From Gammaproteobacteria bacterium (lineage in GTDB: Bacteria > Pseudomonadota > Gammaproteobacteria > Steroidobacterales > PWYM01), in the NCBI GenBank assembly GCA_003567855.1, contig PWYM01000144.1:1-53368 (forward strand): a stretch of 53,368 bases of DNA. The letters are read 5' to 3'. The notes under the pieces are model-generated. The model had not been told where the DNA came from. It was given only the letters and a program-made list of their open reading frames with translations, and did not search any database. The position numbers and the translations under genes were made by a program. Below are positions 9,889-19,270 of the stretch, piece after piece; position 1 is the stretch's first letter, and each line of letters begins with the position of its first letter.

Positions 9889-10226
9889 CCGTATCCCAGT
9901 CGCTCTATCCTCACCAGTCGGCCGTTCTCGAAGCGCAGTTCGCGCATCAGCCGGCGCGGGCCGAAGTTGTACAGCCAGGTCTCGATCGTCACTTCCTCGA
10001 GATTGACCGCTGGACCGGACACGAGCCGGCCTTCGATCAGGCGTACCGCGGGAGCGCGGCGCACCGCCACGCGCCTTTCGATACTGGTCGGCTCACCGCA
10101 GTGGGAGAGCACCCGTCCCTTCGGGTCACCGTCGGAGATCAGGCGGCCATCACAGCGCAGCGCCTGCGCCGGTGCGGCCACGAGCGCGAACAACAGCGTG
10201 AACGCAACGCAGCAGGTGACACGCAT
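9876..10226 (-). CDS. DUF2845-like secreted protein
   Basis: Signal peptide then LRCDGRLISDGDPKGRVLSHCGEPTSIERR...ETWLYNFGPRRLMRELRFENGRLVRIERLGYGY. Confidence 0.8.
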   Translation of the reverse strand: MRVTCCVAFTLLFALVAAPAQALRCDGRLISDGDPKGRVLSHCGEPTSIERRVAVRRAPAVRLIEGRLVSGPAVNLEEVTIETWLYNFGPRRLMRELRFENGRLVRIERLGYGYHK

Positions 10227-10246
10227 TACCGCAGCCTCCGGCCCGC

Positions 10247-11044
10247 TCAGCGCATGCCCATTTCCATCGACCGATAGCCGCGCGGCACTTCGAAATAACC
10301 GGGGTCGACCGTGGTGCGCTCGATGCGCAGCAGTTCGGTTTCGATCGCATCTTCCTCGTCGTCGCGCTGCTCGAACGAACGTATGGGCAGGCCCGACAGG
10401 TCGGTGAGCGGCAGGATCGGGTTGGCCGGCAATATCATCGGCACCCGTCCGGCCATCTGTGACAGCAGTTCCTCGTAGAACTCGCCCATCGCCGACATCA
10501 TCGCGAGCATGTCCTCGCCGCCGGGGACGTCGGTATGGGCCGCGACGCATGCCCGGCCGATGGTGCGATCTTCCTCGAGGATGTCGTACCAGCGGCAGTC
10601 GATGCCGGCCGCGGAACCGCGTTCGTCGGTTTCGCTGAAGGTGCGCTCGGGCGGCGCTTCGGTGGTGTCGCCGAACATCGAACCCATCTGCTGTTCGATC
10701 ATCTCGCGCTGCTGCGGCGGCATCTGGTCGAGCTGGGCGCGCATTTCCTGCATCGCGCGATCGATCTCGTCGACCATCACCGAGACGTTGTCGCGGTTGA
10801 GTTCGAGGTAGGCGCGATCATCGTGATCGATGGTGATCAGAGAGCCGCTTTCGCGCACGAAGATCATCGTGACCTGGCCGTCTTCGTTCATCGACGCGAG
10901 GCGACCTTCGGAGACCATCATGCGGATTTCCTCGATGTCGTCACCGTGGCGCTCCTCGAGCGTGAGCACGACGTCGTCGGCGAGGGCCGGGGCGGTCGAC
11001 GCCAGGAACAGCAGCACGGCGGAGAGGGTTATCGTTCTCATCAT
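10247..11044 (-). CDS. Secreted protein of unknown function, DUF4412-like
   Basis: Signal peptide (MMRTITLSAVLLFLASTAPALA), acidic/amphipathic 265-aa protein. Confidence 0.65.
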   Translation of the reverse strand: MMRTITLSAVLLFLASTAPALADDVVLTLEERHGDDIEEIRMMVSEGRLASMNEDGQVTMIFVRESGSLITIDHDDRAYLELNRDNVSVMVDEIDRAMQEMRAQLDQMPPQQREMIEQQMGSMFGDTTEAPPERTFSETDERGSAAGIDCRWYDILEEDRTIGRACVAAHTDVPGGEDMLAMMSAMGEFYEELLSQMAGRVPMILPANPILPLTDLSGLPIRSFEQRDDEEDAIETELLRIERTTVDPGYFEVPRGYRSMEMGMR

Positions 11045-11187
11045 GGAATCCTCTGCAGGGTCTGGAGGGCAGGACCCGATGGCCCGCGTTCAGGTCATCA
11101 GGATACCAGACGCCCGCGGCGCCTTGACCGGCCGTCGGGCGCGGGCAAGACTCCATGACGGCATAGGGATGTGTAAGGGGTGAGGGC

Positions 11188-11463
11188 ATGGATGGCGCCG
11201 CACAGCACCTCGAAGACCCGCCACCGCCCGGCGTCGGCGCGCCGCCGCCGGCGTGGCTGGCATGGACGCGGACACTGCTCGCGGCGGGCGTCGCGCGCAA
11301 TGCCGACGGGCCGTACACCGGACAGCTCGCGACGGTCGACGCGGCGGGTGCGCCAACGGTTCGCACCCAGATCAATGTGCTGCGGCTGTCAGCCGACGGG
11401 CACCGGCGGCTGCGCTTTGCATTCGACGGCGAAGGCTTCCAGGGTACGTGGGTGCTGCCGTGA
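11188..11463 (+). CDS. Small ORF with weak resemblance to the N-terminus of PNPOx-like FMN-binding proteins
   Basis: 91 aa; PPPAWLAWTRTLLAAGVARNADGPYTGQLATVDAAGAPTVRTQINVLRL; stop overlaps the GTG start of the photolyase gene (GTGA). Confidence 0.5.
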   Translation: MDGAAQHLEDPPPPGVGAPPPAWLAWTRTLLAAGVARNADGPYTGQLATVDAAGAPTVRTQINVLRLSADGHRRLRFAFDGEGFQGTWVLP

Positions 11464-13871
11464 GCGGGCACGCCGACATCGGGCCGCTGCCCCCGCACCT
11501 CGCCGTGCGTTGTGACGTGCTGCGCTCGGCGCCGCCATACGCCGGGGGTTACGTCCTGTGGTGGGCGCATCATGCGCTGCGCGACCATGACAACGCGTGC
11601 CTGGACGCGGCGTTGTGGCTCGGGCAGCGGCTGGGTCTGCCGGTGCTCGCCTACGCGGGGCTGCACGGCGCACATCCCTATGCGAGTGACCGTCACCACG
11701 CTTTCATCCTCCAGGCGCTGGCCGACTGGCAGAGCGCGCTCGAGGCGCGCGGGGTGCACACGCGGGTGTCGTTGCCTGTCGGCGGCGCGCGCAGTCCCCT
11801 GCCGGCCCTGGCCGCCGATGCCGCAGCGGTGGTCGTCGAGCAGTTCCCGGTGCCGCCGATGGTGGCGTGGACCCGTCGTCTCGCGCATCAGGCGCGCGGG
11901 CCGGTGTGGGCAATGGATGCCCGCTGCATCGTGCCCGCGCCTGCGGTTGCGGGGCGGCACACGCGCGCGTACCGCTTTCGTGATGCGATCGCGGCGGCGT
12001 TCGATGCGGCGCTGGCCTCGCCGTGGCCCGCGTGCGAGGACGAGCCGCGCCCGCACGCGTTGCCAGCGCTGCCGGGAGCGGGCTGGGTACGCCCGGCCGA
12101 CACCGATCTGGCGGCGCTGCTCGCGGCGATGCCCATCGATCACGCCGTGGGCCCCGTCGCCGATACGCCGGGCGGAATGGCGGCCGGCTATGCGCGCTGG
12201 CATGCGTTCCGTGACCAGGGCCTGGCGCGGTATCACCGGGACCGTAACGACCCGGTGCTGGCGCCGCCGCAGGGTGTCAGCCGACTGTCGCCGTACCTGC
12301 ACTACGGCTGCGTCTCGGCGCTCGCCATCGCGCGCGAGGCGCACGCGTTGGGCGGTCCGGGCGCGCGCAAGTTTCTCGACGAACTCGTCGTCTGGCGGGA
12401 ACTCGCCCACCATTTCTGCCGCCACGCGAAGTCGCTGCGCACGCTGGACGTGCTGCCGGACTGGGCGCGCGAAACCCTGCTTGCCCATGCCGACGACGCG
12501 CGCGAGCGCGAACCGGGCTGGGAGGCGCTCGCCCGGGCGCGCAGCGGCGATGCGCTGTGGGATCTCGCGCAGCGTTCGCTGCTCGTGCATGGCGAGCTGC
12601 ACAACAACATGCGCATGACCTGGGGCAAGGCGATCGTGCAGTGGACCGACGGGCCGGCGCAGGCGCTCGACTGGCTGCTTGATCTCAATCACCGCTATGC
12701 GCTCGACGGCTGCGATCCGAACTCGTGGGGCGGGCTGCTGTGGTGCCTGGGCCAGTTCGATCGGCCGTTCCCGCCCGAGCGCCCCGTACTCGGCACCGTG
12801 CGACCGCGGGATACCGCGACGCATCGTCGGCGCCTGACGCCCGAGCGATGGGCGCCGCGCATCGACAGACCGAACGGGGCGCCGCTGCGGATCGCGGTGA
12901 TCGGCGCCGGCGCCGCCGGTGCGATGGCGGCCCGCACGCTCGCCGACCACGGCCACGCGGTCTGCGTGCTCGACAAGGGCCGTGGCCCCGGCGGCCGCAC
13001 CGCGACGCGGCGCGAAGGTGCGCTGCGCTTCGACCACGGTGCCCAGTACCTGACCTTCGATGACCCGCGGCTGGCACGGCTCGTCACGGCCTGGCGCGAG
13101 GCCGGCCTGCTGGAGCCGTGGCCGGCCGCCGGCAGCGACGGGCGCCGCGTGGTGCCGGTGCCCGCAATGAAGGCGCTCGTCTCGCACCTGCTCGCCGACA
13201 TCGACGACTGCCGCTTCGCGACCGAAATCGTCACTCTCGAGCGTCGCGATCGCCAGTGGGTGCTGCACACCGCTGACGGCGCGCTGGCGCCGGCGTTCGA
13301 CGTCGTACTCGTCACCGCGCCTGCGCCGCAGGCGGCCACGCTGCTCGAGGGTGCTTCGCCGGAGTTGTCCCTCGCAGCGGCAGGGGCGCAGGTCGCGCCG
13401 TGCTGGACGCTGATGATCGCGGACCCGACGCTCGCGCTCGCTGCGGGCGGCGACACCCATCGCGGCGCCAGTGGCGAGTCGATCGCCTGGGCCGCGCGCG
13501 ATGCCGGCAAGCCGGGACGCGACGCCGCCGGTGGCACCTGGGTCGTACAGGCGTCGGTGGACTGGAGCATGCGCTGGCTCGAGCTCGACCGCGATGCGGC
13601 CGGCGAAAAGCTCTGGGCCGAGGCCGCGCCGCTGTTCGGGGTCGCCGCCGACGCGCCGCCGCCCGGCTTTCTGCGGGCGCATCGCTGGCGTTACGCGCGC
13701 GTGATTCGGGCACTGGACCGCGAGGCGTTGTGGGATGACGCCCGTGCGGTCGGCGCCGGTGGTGACTGGTGCCTGGGGCCGCGGGTCGAGTGTGCGCTGC
13801 TGTCGGGGGCAGCACTCGCCGGCCGCGTTCTGTGCCATGCCGCGCTGGCGGCTGCGAGGGTCGACGGCTGA
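11460..13871 (+). CDS. Fusion protein: class II-like DNA photolyase + C-terminal FAD-dependent oxidoreductase (COG3380/renalase-like)
   Basis: GTG start at 11460 in a continuous frame. Photolyase motifs GGYVLWWAHHALRDHDNACLDAALWLG, FLDELVVWRELAHHFC, WGKAIVQWTDGPAQAL, YALDGCDPNSWGGLLWCLGQFDRP; then Rossmann/FAD motif IAVIGAGAAGAMAARTLADHGHAVCVLDKGRGPGGRTATRR and DHGAQYLT. Confidence 0.88.
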   Translation: MSGHADIGPLPPHLAVRCDVLRSAPPYAGGYVLWWAHHALRDHDNACLDAALWLGQRLGLPVLAYAGLHGAHPYASDRHHAFILQALADWQSALEARGVHTRVSLPVGGARSPLPALAADAAAVVVEQFPVPPMVAWTRRLAHQARGPVWAMDARCIVPAPAVAGRHTRAYRFRDAIAAAFDAALASPWPACEDEPRPHALPALPGAGWVRPADTDLAALLAAMPIDHAVGPVADTPGGMAAGYARWHAFRDQGLARYHRDRNDPVLAPPQGVSRLSPYLHYGCVSALAIAREAHALGGPGARKFLDELVVWRELAHHFCRHAKSLRTLDVLPDWARETLLAHADDAREREPGWEALARARSGDALWDLAQRSLLVHGELHNNMRMTWGKAIVQWTDGPAQALDWLLDLNHRYALDGCDPNSWGGLLWCLGQFDRPFPPERPVLGTVRPRDTATHRRRLTPERWAPRIDRPNGAPLRIAVIGAGAAGAMAARTLADHGHAVCVLDKGRGPGGRTATRREGALRFDHGAQYLTFDDPRLARLVTAWREAGLLEPWPAAGSDGRRVVPVPAMKALVSHLLADIDDCRFATEIVTLERRDRQWVLHTADGALAPAFDVVLVTAPAPQAATLLEGASPELSLAAAGAQVAPCWTLMIADPTLALAAGGDTHRGASGESIAWAARDAGKPGRDAAGGTWVVQASVDWSMRWLELDRDAAGEKLWAEAAPLFGVAADAPPPGFLRAHRWRYARVIRALDREALWDDARAVGAGGDWCLGPRVECALLSGAALAGRVLCHAALAAARVDG

Positions 13872-14025
13872 CTCTATAATGCGCGCACCGCGGACGCGCT
13901 GGTCGTCGCGGTACGCGACCATTCACGCTGCACGGACGCATCGAGCATGCCCCATCCCCGCGACCCCGGCCGCCCCGGCTCGCCCGCACTGCCCGGCACA
14001 CCTGCGCCGGCCAGGCTGCGCTGAT

Positions 14026-15603
14026 ATGCTGGAACTCGCGCGACGGCGGCTCGAGCGGCTCGGCGCCGCCGCGCAGGGTGTGATCGCCGGCGGGCTGCGC
14101 GGCGTCGAGAAGGAGGCGCTGCGCATCGCGCCCGATGGTCGGCTCGCGGCGACGCCGCATCCGCGCGCGCTCGGGTCCGCGCTGACCCACGCGTACATCA
14201 CCACCGACTACTCCGAGGCGTTGCTGGAATTCGTGACGCCACCGATGCCGAGCTCGGTCGAGGTTATCGACTTTCTTGCCGATCTGCACCGCTACACCGC
14301 CACGCGTATCGGCGACGAACTGCTGTGGGCGACGAGCATGCCGTGCATGCTCAGCGGCGATGACCATATCCCGCTCGCGCGGTACGGCGATTCGAACGTG
14401 GGCCGCATGAAGACCATCTACCGTCGTGGCCTCGGCTATCGTTACGGGCGCACGATGCAGACGATTTCCGGTGTGCATTTCAACTACTCGCTGCCGGAGT
14501 CTTTCTGGGCGGTTTACCAGGCCGTGGAAGGCCATGCCGGGGGTATGGAGGCGTTGCGCTCGGAGGCCTACATGGCACTGGTGCGAAACTTCCACCGCCT
14601 GGGCTGGCTGGTGCTTTACCTGTTCGGCGCATCGCCTGCCGTCTGCCGATCGTTCTTCGCGGGTCGCGAGTCGGGCCTCCAGGCCTTCGACAGCGGCACC
14701 GTCTACACGCCGTATGCAACCTCGCTGCGCATGAGCGACCTCGGCTACAAGAACCGTGACCAGGCGCGGCTGCGCATCCCGCTGAACAGTCTTGAGGAAT
14801 ACATCGATGGCCTCACGCACGCCATCGCGACGCCGAACCCGGCCTACGAGCGCATCGGCGTCGAGGTCGACGGCGAGTGGCGCCAGCTTTCGACGAGCTG
14901 GCTGCAGATCGAAAACGAGTACTACAGCGTGATCCGTCCCAAGCGCGTGGCGCGTTCGGGCGAGCGCCCGACGCAGGCGCTGAAGCGCTGCGGCGTGCAG
15001 TACGTGGAGGTGCGCGCGCTCGATGTGAACGCCTTCGAACCTGTAGGTGTCAGCGCCTGCCAGTTGCGTTTTCTCGAGGCGCTGCTGCTGCACTGCATGC
15101 TCAGCGAGTCACCGCCGATTCACGACAGCGAGTACGACGCCATTGAGCGCAACCAGCGGCGCGTGGCATGGGAAGGCCGCCGGCCGGGTTTCATGCTCGA
15201 GCGTGGTGGCGGGGAGGTCGCGCTGGCGGAATGGGCCAGCGAGGTGCTCGACCACGTCGCCGAAGTTGCCGAGCTGTTAGACGCGCCCGGCGACGGCAGT
15301 TACACGCGTGCGGTCGCCGCGCAGCGCGCGGTGCTCGAGGACCCGGCGCGCCTGCCCTCGGCGCGCCTGCTCGCCGAGATGGCCGCCCACGACGAGTCGT
15401 TTTTCCAGCTCGCGCGGCGGCTGTCTGCCGATCACGCCTCGGCGCTGCTGGCCGATGCCGCCGATCCGGCACGCGAAGGCTGTTTTACCGCCGAGGCCGA
15501 ATCGTCGCTGGAACGCCAGCGGGCGCTAGAGGCGGCTGAGCGCATCGACTTCAGAACGCACCTCGCCAACTATTACGCCGGAGTCGACACCGTCGGCGGC
15601 TGA
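14026..15603 (+). CDS. gshA: Glutamate-cysteine ligase
   Basis: GLRGVEKEALRI, ALGSALTHAYITTDYSEALLEFVTPP, MKTIYRRGLGYRYGRTMQTISGVHFNYSLP; 525 aa from ATG at 14026. Confidence 0.96.
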   Translation: MLELARRRLERLGAAAQGVIAGGLRGVEKEALRIAPDGRLAATPHPRALGSALTHAYITTDYSEALLEFVTPPMPSSVEVIDFLADLHRYTATRIGDELLWATSMPCMLSGDDHIPLARYGDSNVGRMKTIYRRGLGYRYGRTMQTISGVHFNYSLPESFWAVYQAVEGHAGGMEALRSEAYMALVRNFHRLGWLVLYLFGASPAVCRSFFAGRESGLQAFDSGTVYTPYATSLRMSDLGYKNRDQARLRIPLNSLEEYIDGLTHAIATPNPAYERIGVEVDGEWRQLSTSWLQIENEYYSVIRPKRVARSGERPTQALKRCGVQYVEVRALDVNAFEPVGVSACQLRFLEALLLHCMLSESPPIHDSEYDAIERNQRRVAWEGRRPGFMLERGGGEVALAEWASEVLDHVAEVAELLDAPGDGSYTRAVAAQRAVLEDPARLPSARLLAEMAAHDESFFQLARRLSADHASALLADAADPAREGCFTAEAESSLERQRALEAAERIDFRTHLANYYAGVDTVGG

Positions 15604-15688
15604 AATGTGAGCTGCATCGGGCCGGCACCGCGCGGTGCGTGGCACCATGTCGACGCTTGTTCACCGTTCGAGGTCGACGATACACACC

Positions 15689-16360
15689 ATGGCGAAGCGC
15701 CGTTTCAGGGTCTACAGGTGGCTGTTCACGATCGGTCTGCTCGGCGGCGCCGCGGCGACGCTGTGGCTCGCGACGAACTGGTCGTGGGTCGAACACCCGC
15801 GTGTGCGCGCCCATATCGACGTGCGCCAGAACGGGGGCGCCGAGGAGCACTTCGTGATCCGCCTGCCGCGCGACCGCATCGTCGACGGTGGGCGCGAAGG
15901 TAGCTTGCCGGCGGCGTACCCGGCGGGCGTATCGCTGCCCGCAGCGGTGCAGGATGCCGGTCACGTGGAGCAGTTCAAGCTGCGTGATCGCGAGGGCGAG
16001 GTCGTCGGCGTGGCGGTCCGGCACGCGCTGCGCGACGGTGACGCCGAGGATGCCGGCTGGATCCTGTTCCTGCCCGCCCGTGGCGCGCTGATGCTGCAGC
16101 ACGCCGAAGGCGGTGGCGGACTCGCCGGCGCGCTGTCGCGGGCGGGTCTGCGCCCGGGCAATGCGTGGACCGGCAACCTGGAGCTGCAGCGCACCGCCGG
16201 CCCGGTCGACGGCGGTCGCGGTCGCGTCGTAGGCGGCACGCGGGAGTTCTCGCGTCACAGCGGCAGTTACGCCGAACGCTGGCGGCTCACCGGCATGGAC
16301 GAACAGGGCGTGCTGCGCGGCACGATCGAGCTGGAGACGCTGACGGTGATCGGACGATGA
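15689..16360 (+). CDS. Membrane-anchored protein of unknown function
   Basis: MAKRRFRVYRWLFTIGLLGGAAATLWLATNW N-terminal anchor; overlaps the next CDS by ATGA. Confidence 0.7.
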   Translation: MAKRRFRVYRWLFTIGLLGGAAATLWLATNWSWVEHPRVRAHIDVRQNGGAEEHFVIRLPRDRIVDGGREGSLPAAYPAGVSLPAAVQDAGHVEQFKLRDREGEVVGVAVRHALRDGDAEDAGWILFLPARGALMLQHAEGGGGLAGALSRAGLRPGNAWTGNLELQRTAGPVDGGRGRVVGGTREFSRHSGSYAERWRLTGMDEQGVLRGTIELETLTVIGR

Positions 16361-17094
16361 AATACCTCCTGACGCTGCTGCTCGGCATGCTCGCGGGCGC
16401 GGTGCTCGCGGTCGCCGTGATCTGGTTCAATCCGTTCGTCGGGGAACGTGGTGCGCCGGTGACGCCCGAGGGCGCGGTCACCGACCGCTGGCATTTCGAC
16501 CTCGACGCCGGGGCGACGCCGGTGATCGCGCACAGCGGCGAGCGCCGCCTCGTGCGTCGTCCGGAGGCGGTGTCCGAGTTGTGGGAGACACCGATCCGCG
16601 GCGTCACCAGCGGCGTGATCGTGATGCGCGGCGAAGACGATGTGATCGCCGGCGTCGCGAGCCGCGTCGGCGCGTGGAGTCGAGACGCCGATCCGCTGCG
16701 CTCTGGCGCGCTCTACGACTCGGTGTGGCTGCTGACGTTGCCGGGCCGGGGGCTCGCGTTCGTGACGCAGCGTGAGGATTACTGGTCGCTGCTGCGCGAG
16801 GTCGCCGTGCCGTCCGCGGTGCGCCGGGAGGCGTGGCAGGGCAGTTTCGAGACCTCACCGGCCGCGGGCCCGGCGTCCGGCGGCGCCGCGCGCGTGCACG
16901 GTGCGAGCGGCGCACTCGACGGCCTGCAGGGCAGCCTGGTCGCACGCTATGCGCTCGGCGCCTACGACCCGCGCGTAGGTCCGACCTCGATGACGGCCGA
17001 GCTGCTGGTGTCGCTGGCACCGTCCGAATCCGAATCCGAGCCCGAACCTGACGCAGAACCTGCGGGGTCAGACGACGCCCCCGTCGCCGACTGA
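16357..17094 (+). CDS. Membrane-anchored protein of unknown function with acidic tail
   Basis: MKYLLTLLLGMLAGAVLAVAVIWF anchor; translationally coupled to the previous CDS; C-terminal SESESEPEPDAEP tail. Confidence 0.7.
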   Translation: MKYLLTLLLGMLAGAVLAVAVIWFNPFVGERGAPVTPEGAVTDRWHFDLDAGATPVIAHSGERRLVRRPEAVSELWETPIRGVTSGVIVMRGEDDVIAGVASRVGAWSRDADPLRSGALYDSVWLLTLPGRGLAFVTQREDYWSLLREVAVPSAVRREAWQGSFETSPAAGPASGGAARVHGASGALDGLQGSLVARYALGAYDPRVGPTSMTAELLVSLAPSESESEPEPDAEPAGSDDAPVAD

Positions 17095-17103
17095 GCGCCC
17101 GGC

Positions 17104-18327
17104 TCAGTCTTCAGCGGCGTCGCGCAGCGACGCCGACGCATCCGCGAGCCGTGCGAGGTTCACCCGCACCGGTCCGTCGGCGAGCAGCTTTTTCGCCTGC
17201 ATGAAGTCGCGAGGCTGGTTGACCGCGTCGACCGCGAGCAGCAGGTCGTCGCGCAGGTAGCACGCCGAAAAACTCCGCTGTTCCGGGTCACCGCGTACGA
17301 CGACGCGGTCGTGCTCACCGGTCAGCCCGGCGATCTGCAGCTTCACGTCGTACTGGTCGGACCAGAACCACGGCAGCTGCGTGTAAGCGCGCGGTTGGCC
17401 GCAGAGGCTCGCGGCGGCGGTGCGCGCCTGTTCGAGTGCGTTGTGCACCGACTCCAGCCGCAGCCGACGCCCGAGCAGTGCGTTGGGGTGGCGCGTGCAG
17501 TCGCCGGCAGCGTATACGTGCGCCGCACTGGTGGCGGCGTACTCGTCGACGCAGATTCCGTCGTCGCACGTCAGCCCCGCGTCGGCGGCGATGCCGGTCA
17601 CCGGCACGATGCCTGCGCCGATGATCACGAGGTCTGCCGGGAGCACCTCACCGGCGGAGACGCGCACCCCCTGCACGCGGTCGCCACCCTCGAAACCCTG
17701 GACCGGCGTGCCCAGGCGCAGGCGTACGCCCGCGGCCTCGTGTAGCGCCTGGTAGAACGCGGAGATTTCGGGGCAGACCACGCGCGCCATGACCCGGTCG
17801 GCCATTTCGACGACGGTGACGTCGAGACCGAGCTCGCGTGCGATCGCGGCGACCTCCAGGCCGATGTAGCCGCCGCCGACGACGACCAGCCGGGCACCCT
17901 CGCGCAGCGAGGGCTGGATCGCGCGCACGTCGTCGATCGTACGCAGGTAATGGATGCCGGGCAGGTTGACCTCGGGCACCGGGATCCGGCGAACGGCGCT
18001 GCCGGTGCACACGAGCAGGCGGTCGTAATCCACATGGTTGCCGTCGGCCATGCGCACCCGGTGGCCGGCGACATCCAGCGACTCGGCAGGACACCCCAGG
18101 CGCAGCGTCGCGCCCTTCTCCGCGTACCAGCCCTCGGGCTTCACGTACAGGCGTTCGACCTCGAGATCGCCGGCGAGGAACTTCTTCGACAACGGCGGGC
18201 GCTGGTAGGGCGGGTAGCGCTCGTCACCGAGCACCGTGATCGGTCCCGCATGGCCGAGTTGACGCAGGCTCACCACCGCCTGTCCGGCGGCCTGGCCGGC
18301 GCCAAGAATTACGATCCGTTCGTCCAT
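17104..18327 (-). CDS. FAD/NAD(P)-dependent ferredoxin reductase-like oxidoreductase (rhodocoxin reductase type)
   Basis: IVILGAGQAAGQAVVSLRQ, PPYQRPPLSKKFLAG, LVVVGGGYIGLEVAA, YAAGDCTRHPNALLGRRLRLESVHNALEQ. Confidence 0.92.
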   Translation of the reverse strand: MDERIVILGAGQAAGQAVVSLRQLGHAGPITVLGDERYPPYQRPPLSKKFLAGDLEVERLYVKPEGWYAEKGATLRLGCPAESLDVAGHRVRMADGNHVDYDRLLVCTGSAVRRIPVPEVNLPGIHYLRTIDDVRAIQPSLREGARLVVVGGGYIGLEVAAIARELGLDVTVVEMADRVMARVVCPEISAFYQALHEAAGVRLRLGTPVQGFEGGDRVQGVRVSAGEVLPADLVIIGAGIVPVTGIAADAGLTCDDGICVDEYAATSAAHVYAAGDCTRHPNALLGRRLRLESVHNALEQARTAAASLCGQPRAYTQLPWFWSDQYDVKLQIAGLTGEHDRVVVRGDPEQRSFSACYLRDDLLLAVDAVNQPRDFMQAKKLLADGPVRVNLARLADASASLRDAAED

Positions 18328-18377
18328 GTCATGCTCCCTGCCGGCGGCGCGCGGACCGCCTGTCCCCTCGGCGGCGG

Positions 18378-19154
18378 CTACATCGCGCTGATGCCGCCGT
18401 CCACCTTGATTTCCGCCCCGGTCACGAACTTCGATTCGTCCGAGGCGAGGTAAAGCACCGCGTAGGCGACATCGTCCGGATCGCCGACGCGGCCCAGCGG
18501 CACCTGGCGGCCGAGCTTTGCGAGTGCCGCCTCGCGCTCATGCGCGCCGACAATGTCGTCGAGGATAGGCGTGTCGATGAATACCGGGTGCACCGAGTTG
18601 CAGCGGATGTTGCTGCCGTCGCGCGCGCAACCCAGCGCCACCGACTTGGACAGGTGACGTACCGCCGCCTTCGCACTGTTGTAGGCGGCGAAGTTGTGGC
18701 CGGCGATGATGCCCGAGATCGACGAGATGTTGACGATGGAACCGCCGCCACTTTCACGTATCAGCGGTATAGAGTACTTGCAGCCCAGGAAGACGCTGTC
18801 GAGGTCTATGCGGTGCAGTCGCTGCCAGTCCGTGTAGCTGGTCTGCTCTACGGTTCCGGTAAAGCCGATGCCGGCGTTGTTGACCAGGACGTGCAGCCCG
18901 CCGAAGGTGCCCCGGATGGCGGTGAGCACCTCCTGCCAGCGCTGTTCGTCGGTGACGTCCTGTGTCATCGCCATCGCCACGGACGCGCCGCCGGACGCGG
19001 CGTTGATCTCCGCGGCGAGCTGCTCGGCGCCGTCGGCGTTGATGTCGGTGATGACCACGCGCGCACCCTCGCGTGCGAGCAGCGCCGCGGTGGCCGCGCC
19101 CAGTCCCTGCGCCGCACCGGAAATCAGCGCGACCTTGTTCGCAACGCGCCCCAT
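18378..19154 (-). CDS. SDR family oxidoreductase
   Basis: ALISGAAQGLGAATA, NNAGIGF, SSISGIIAGHNFAAYNSAKAAV (YxxxK), 258 aa. Confidence 0.93.
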   Translation of the reverse strand: MGRVANKVALISGAAQGLGAATAALLAREGARVVITDINADGAEQLAAEINAASGGASVAMAMTQDVTDEQRWQEVLTAIRGTFGGLHVLVNNAGIGFTGTVEQTSYTDWQRLHRIDLDSVFLGCKYSIPLIRESGGGSIVNISSISGIIAGHNFAAYNSAKAAVRHLSKSVALGCARDGSNIRCNSVHPVFIDTPILDDIVGAHEREAALAKLGRQVPLGRVGDPDDVAYAVLYLASDESKFVTGAEIKVDGGISAM

Positions 19155-19270
19155 GGTGTCCTGTTTCCTCAGGTCTACGTCGTGTGATTGTATCCGAAGC
19201 GTTGCCGGCCGCGCGGGGCGCCGCGGCGCCGCTGCTAGAATATCCGGCGGCCTGAGCCTGGAGTACAGCG

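Noticed and set aside
10941-13922. 993-aa minus-strand ORF
   Set aside because: Arg/His/Gln-rich low-quality translation antisense to the photolyase fusion; GC-rich codon-bias artefact.
13312-15093. 593-aa minus-strand ORF
   Set aside because: Antisense to gshA, composition artefact.
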